The notes below the pieces were generated by a model. That model ran no database searches. It was given only the letters and a program-made list of their open reading frames with translations, and had not been told where the DNA came from. Positions 62,217-64,000 of a stretch of DNA of 64,000 bases are shown piece by piece. Position 1 is the first letter of the stretch. Each line of letters opens with the position of its first letter. This DNA comes from Denitromonas halophila (GTDB lineage: Bacteria; Pseudomonadota; Gammaproteobacteria; Burkholderiales; Rhodocyclaceae), in the NCBI RefSeq assembly GCF_007625155.1, contig NZ_VMNK01000018.1, positions 124,001-188,000 on the forward strand, written 5' to 3'. Made by a program: the position numbers and the translations under genes.

Positions 62217-64000
62217 GCCTTGACCCCCGTCACCACGCCAACCTGGGCGCACGGCAGCTGCACCCGGAACACCGCGCCGCCACCGTCGCGATTCGCCGCG
62301 GCAATGCGCCCGCCAAAGGCTTCAACAAACTGCCGGCAGATCGACAGTCCGAGCCCGCTGCCCGGCGGCGAGTCGGGCAGCTCCGGGTGACCACGAACAA
62401 AGGCCTCGAAGAGCCGCTCGGCCGCGTCCTCGGGCAGACCGATGCCCTGATCAATCACTTCCAGCTCCATGACTTCACCATGCATCGGATCAGCCGGCAA
62501 CGAGACGCCTTCGCGCACCCCCAGGCGCAACACAACCGGTGTGCCGACCGGTGAAAACTTGATCGCGTTGGTCACCAGATTCATCACCACCTGCTGCAAC
62601 CGCAAGCCATCTGCCCGCACCGGACACCGATGCTCGGCCAGTTCGAGGTGCAGCCGCATGCCCTTGGCCTGCGCGAGCGCCTCGCACTCATCCACCACGT
62701 CGCGGCACACCATGGCCCAGTCCACGGGCGCGAGCGCAAGCTTTCCGTGCGCCGATTCGGTGCGCGCCACGTCAAGCAGATCAGACACCATGCCGAGCAA
62801 GCGCTGCCCGCTGAGCTCGATTCGCTGCAAACAGTGGGTGCGTCGCGCTTCGCTCAGGTCCCGGTTCAGCCCCATTTCGGCAAAGCCGAGAATTGCATGC
62901 AGCGGGGTGCGCAACTCGTGCGAGAGCGTGGCCAGAAACTCGCTCTTGCCGCGGCTGGCCCGATCGGCCGCATCCTTGGCCAACAACAGATCTATGGTCT
63001 GCTCCGCCACCAGATCGGCGAGGTTGTCGCGATGGCGCGTCAGTTCCTGCTCGACACGCCTGAATTCACTCAGATTGCGCACGATACACAGAAAGCCGCC
63101 GGTCTCCACCCGCACCACCCGCCCCTCGAAACTTTGCGCCTCGCCGCTCAAGGTATTGAGCGTGTATTCCACGTGCTCCACGCCGCCATTCGCGGCGACC
63201 TTGCGGCAGGCTTCATCCAGCGCGGCCGCCACCGCCGGCGGCAGAACGTCTGCGCTGCGCTTGCCCATGAAATCCGCCGGCGCCATGGCCAGGTCACCTT
63301 CATCGCTGGCGTGATAGCCCACATAACGGCAGTCTTCATCAAATTCGAAGAGCAGGTCCGGCAGCGCGGCCAAGGCGCTGGCATGGCGCGCGGCCAGCCG
63401 CGTCTGCGCCTCGGCTGCCAGCTGCTCGGCGGTGATGTCGGCGATGAAGCCGGCCACCCCCAGCACCGCACCGGTGGCATCCCGCCGGGCCTTGCCGCGA
63501 GTGCGCAACCACCGGGTGAGACCATCGGGCAGCACGATGCGATAGCGCATGTCGAGCGGGGCGTCGAAATCGAGATGCTGCGCAATCGCCGCATCGACCC
63601 CGGCGCGATCCTGCGGATGCAGCCGGCTGCGCCACACGGCCAGCAACTGGCTGGCGGGGTGGCGCTCGACCACGCCAAGAATTTTCAGGGCGCGATCCGA
63701 GGCCAGCATGCCGCCGCGCGCCGGATCCCAATCCCACCAGCCCTCTTGCGCCCCCTCCAGCGCCAGGCGCAATCGCTGATCCTTCTCACGCAGGGCCGCC
63801 GTCATGCGCTTGGCGAGGCGGTCAGCCCTGCGCCGCGTGGCGCCAAGCATGCCAACGAGCACCACCACCAGCGCGCCCAGCGCGGCAACGCCAGCGGCGA
63901 CCACATACGCCTGCCACCACGGAATCAAGGCCTCGTAGGCCGGCGTCGAGCTCAAGCGGAAAAACCACGCGTGGCCACCAAAATGGAGTTGCCGCTCAGC
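62213..64000 (-). CDS. CHASE-PAS sensor histidine kinase, N-terminus beyond the window
   Basis: The frame is open to the window edge; about 595 residues are visible. The first 20 look like the end of a CHASE domain (FGGHAWFFRLSSTPAYEA). A membrane segment follows (YVVAAGVAALGALVVVLVG), then two PAS/PAC units (for example LFEFDEDCRYVGYHAS), HisKA (FLATLSHELRTPLHAILGFA), and HATPase (NLVTNAIKFSPVG, IDQGIGLPED, GSGLGLSICRQF). The TTG at 63955 sometimes taken as start is inside the protein. Paired with the downstream REC-HATPase gene. Confidence 0.88.
   Translation of the reverse strand, partial: AERQLHFGGHAWFFRLSSTPAYEALIPWWQAYVVAAGVAALGALVVVLVGMLGATRRRADRLAKRMTAALREKDQRLRLALEGAQEGWWDWDPARGGMLASDRALKILGVVERHPASQLLAVWRSRLHPQDRAGVDAAIAQHLDFDAPLDMRYRIVLPDGLTRWLRTRGKARRDATGAVLGVAGFIADITAEQLAAEAQTRLAARHASALAALPDLLFEFDEDCRYVGYHASDEGDLAMAPADFMGKRSADVLPPAVAAALDEACRKVAANGGVEHVEYTLNTLSGEAQSFEGRVVRVETGGFLCIVRNLSEFRRVEQELTRHRDNLADLVAEQTIDLLLAKDAADRASRGKSEFLATLSHELRTPLHAILGFAEMGLNRDLSEARRTHCLQRIELSGQRLLGMVSDLLDVARTESAHGKLALAPVDWAMVCRDVVDECEALAQAKGMRLHLELAEHRCPVRADGLRLQQVVMNLVTNAIKFSPVGTPVVLRLGVREGVSLPADPMHGEVMELEVIDQGIGLPEDAAERLFEAFVRGHPELPDSPPGSGLGLSICRQFVEAFGGRIAAANRDGGGAVFRVQLPCAQVGVVTGVKA

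Noticed and set aside
1-64000. tRNA, rRNA, CRISPR array, prophage or plasmid origin
   Set aside because: I looked for tRNA-like cloverleaf/TTCGA loops, regularly spaced repeats, phage structural genes and iterons and saw none I could support.

Overview
The window is high-GC (roughly two thirds G+C), densely coded DNA that reads as one continuous piece of a betaproteobacterial chromosome. The gene content suggests Rhodocyclales/Zoogloeaceae (Thauera, Azoarcus or Denitromonas-like): assimilatory nitrate and nitrite reduction, many CHASE/PAS sensor kinases, sulfide:quinone oxidoreductase, RND efflux, and TonB-dependent metal uptake. This placement is inferred from gene content and style only. 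No rRNA, tRNA, CRISPR array, transposase or phage gene was found.

Layout. 1-292: end of an EAL protein. 365-947: a ~580 bp non-coding element with perfect 29 bp terminal inverted repeats. A second, reversed copy lies at 19947-20526. 979-3468: an LEA-type lipoprotein and two tandem beta-hydroxyacid dehydrogenases. 3538-4620: a COG0523 GTPase, divergent from ybiB. 5623-8448: nasA behind a good sigma-54 promoter. 8584-10413: a Kef-type antiporter. 10561-15339: a four-gene signalling operon (REC-HD-GYP, REC-PAS, HDOD, PAS histidine kinase). 15336-16439: a decayed GAF histidine kinase. 16582-18527: azlD, azlC and an unknown gene. 18787-19866: chaA.

20614-26393 (minus strand) is a probable metal-stress operon: RND adaptor, RND permease, a Cys-rich small protein, a lipoprotein cytochrome c, a DUF411 protein and a small exported protein. 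It is followed by a hydroxypyruvate isomerase-like gene, nhaR, and a divergent yccA/Bax-inhibitor gene with strong terminators.

29193-38858 is the most unusual region. Two consecutive TonB-dependent-receptor operons share a nearly identical 20 bp inverted motif upstream. The first encodes DUF2946, a receptor, a His-rich periplasmic protein, a NapH/CcoG-like polyferredoxin and a DsbD/CcdA-like membrane protein. The second encodes a receptor, a BNR-repeat protein with a C-x-C-C motif, and a CPPC thioredoxin-like protein. Together they look like an envelope-spanning metal-acquisition system with reducing power, copper being the most likely substrate.

38907-41334: an AraC regulator, a DMT exporter and dsbB. 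41374-47937: the second nitrogen locus. It has an NtrC site and a sigma-54 promoter, then nirB, a possible 19-codon ORF, nirD, narK and a PP2C phosphatase/Ser-Thr kinase fusion. NasA, NirBD and NarK together would take nitrate to ammonium.

48020-64000: small exported and PilZ proteins; a minus-strand signalling operon (CHASE-PAS kinase, REC-HATPase, REC-PAS-SpoIIE); an operon of RND adaptor, sulfide:quinone oxidoreductase, RND permease and DUF2892 protein behind an ArsR-style operator; and a second CHASE-PAS kinase/REC-HATPase pair cut by the window end.
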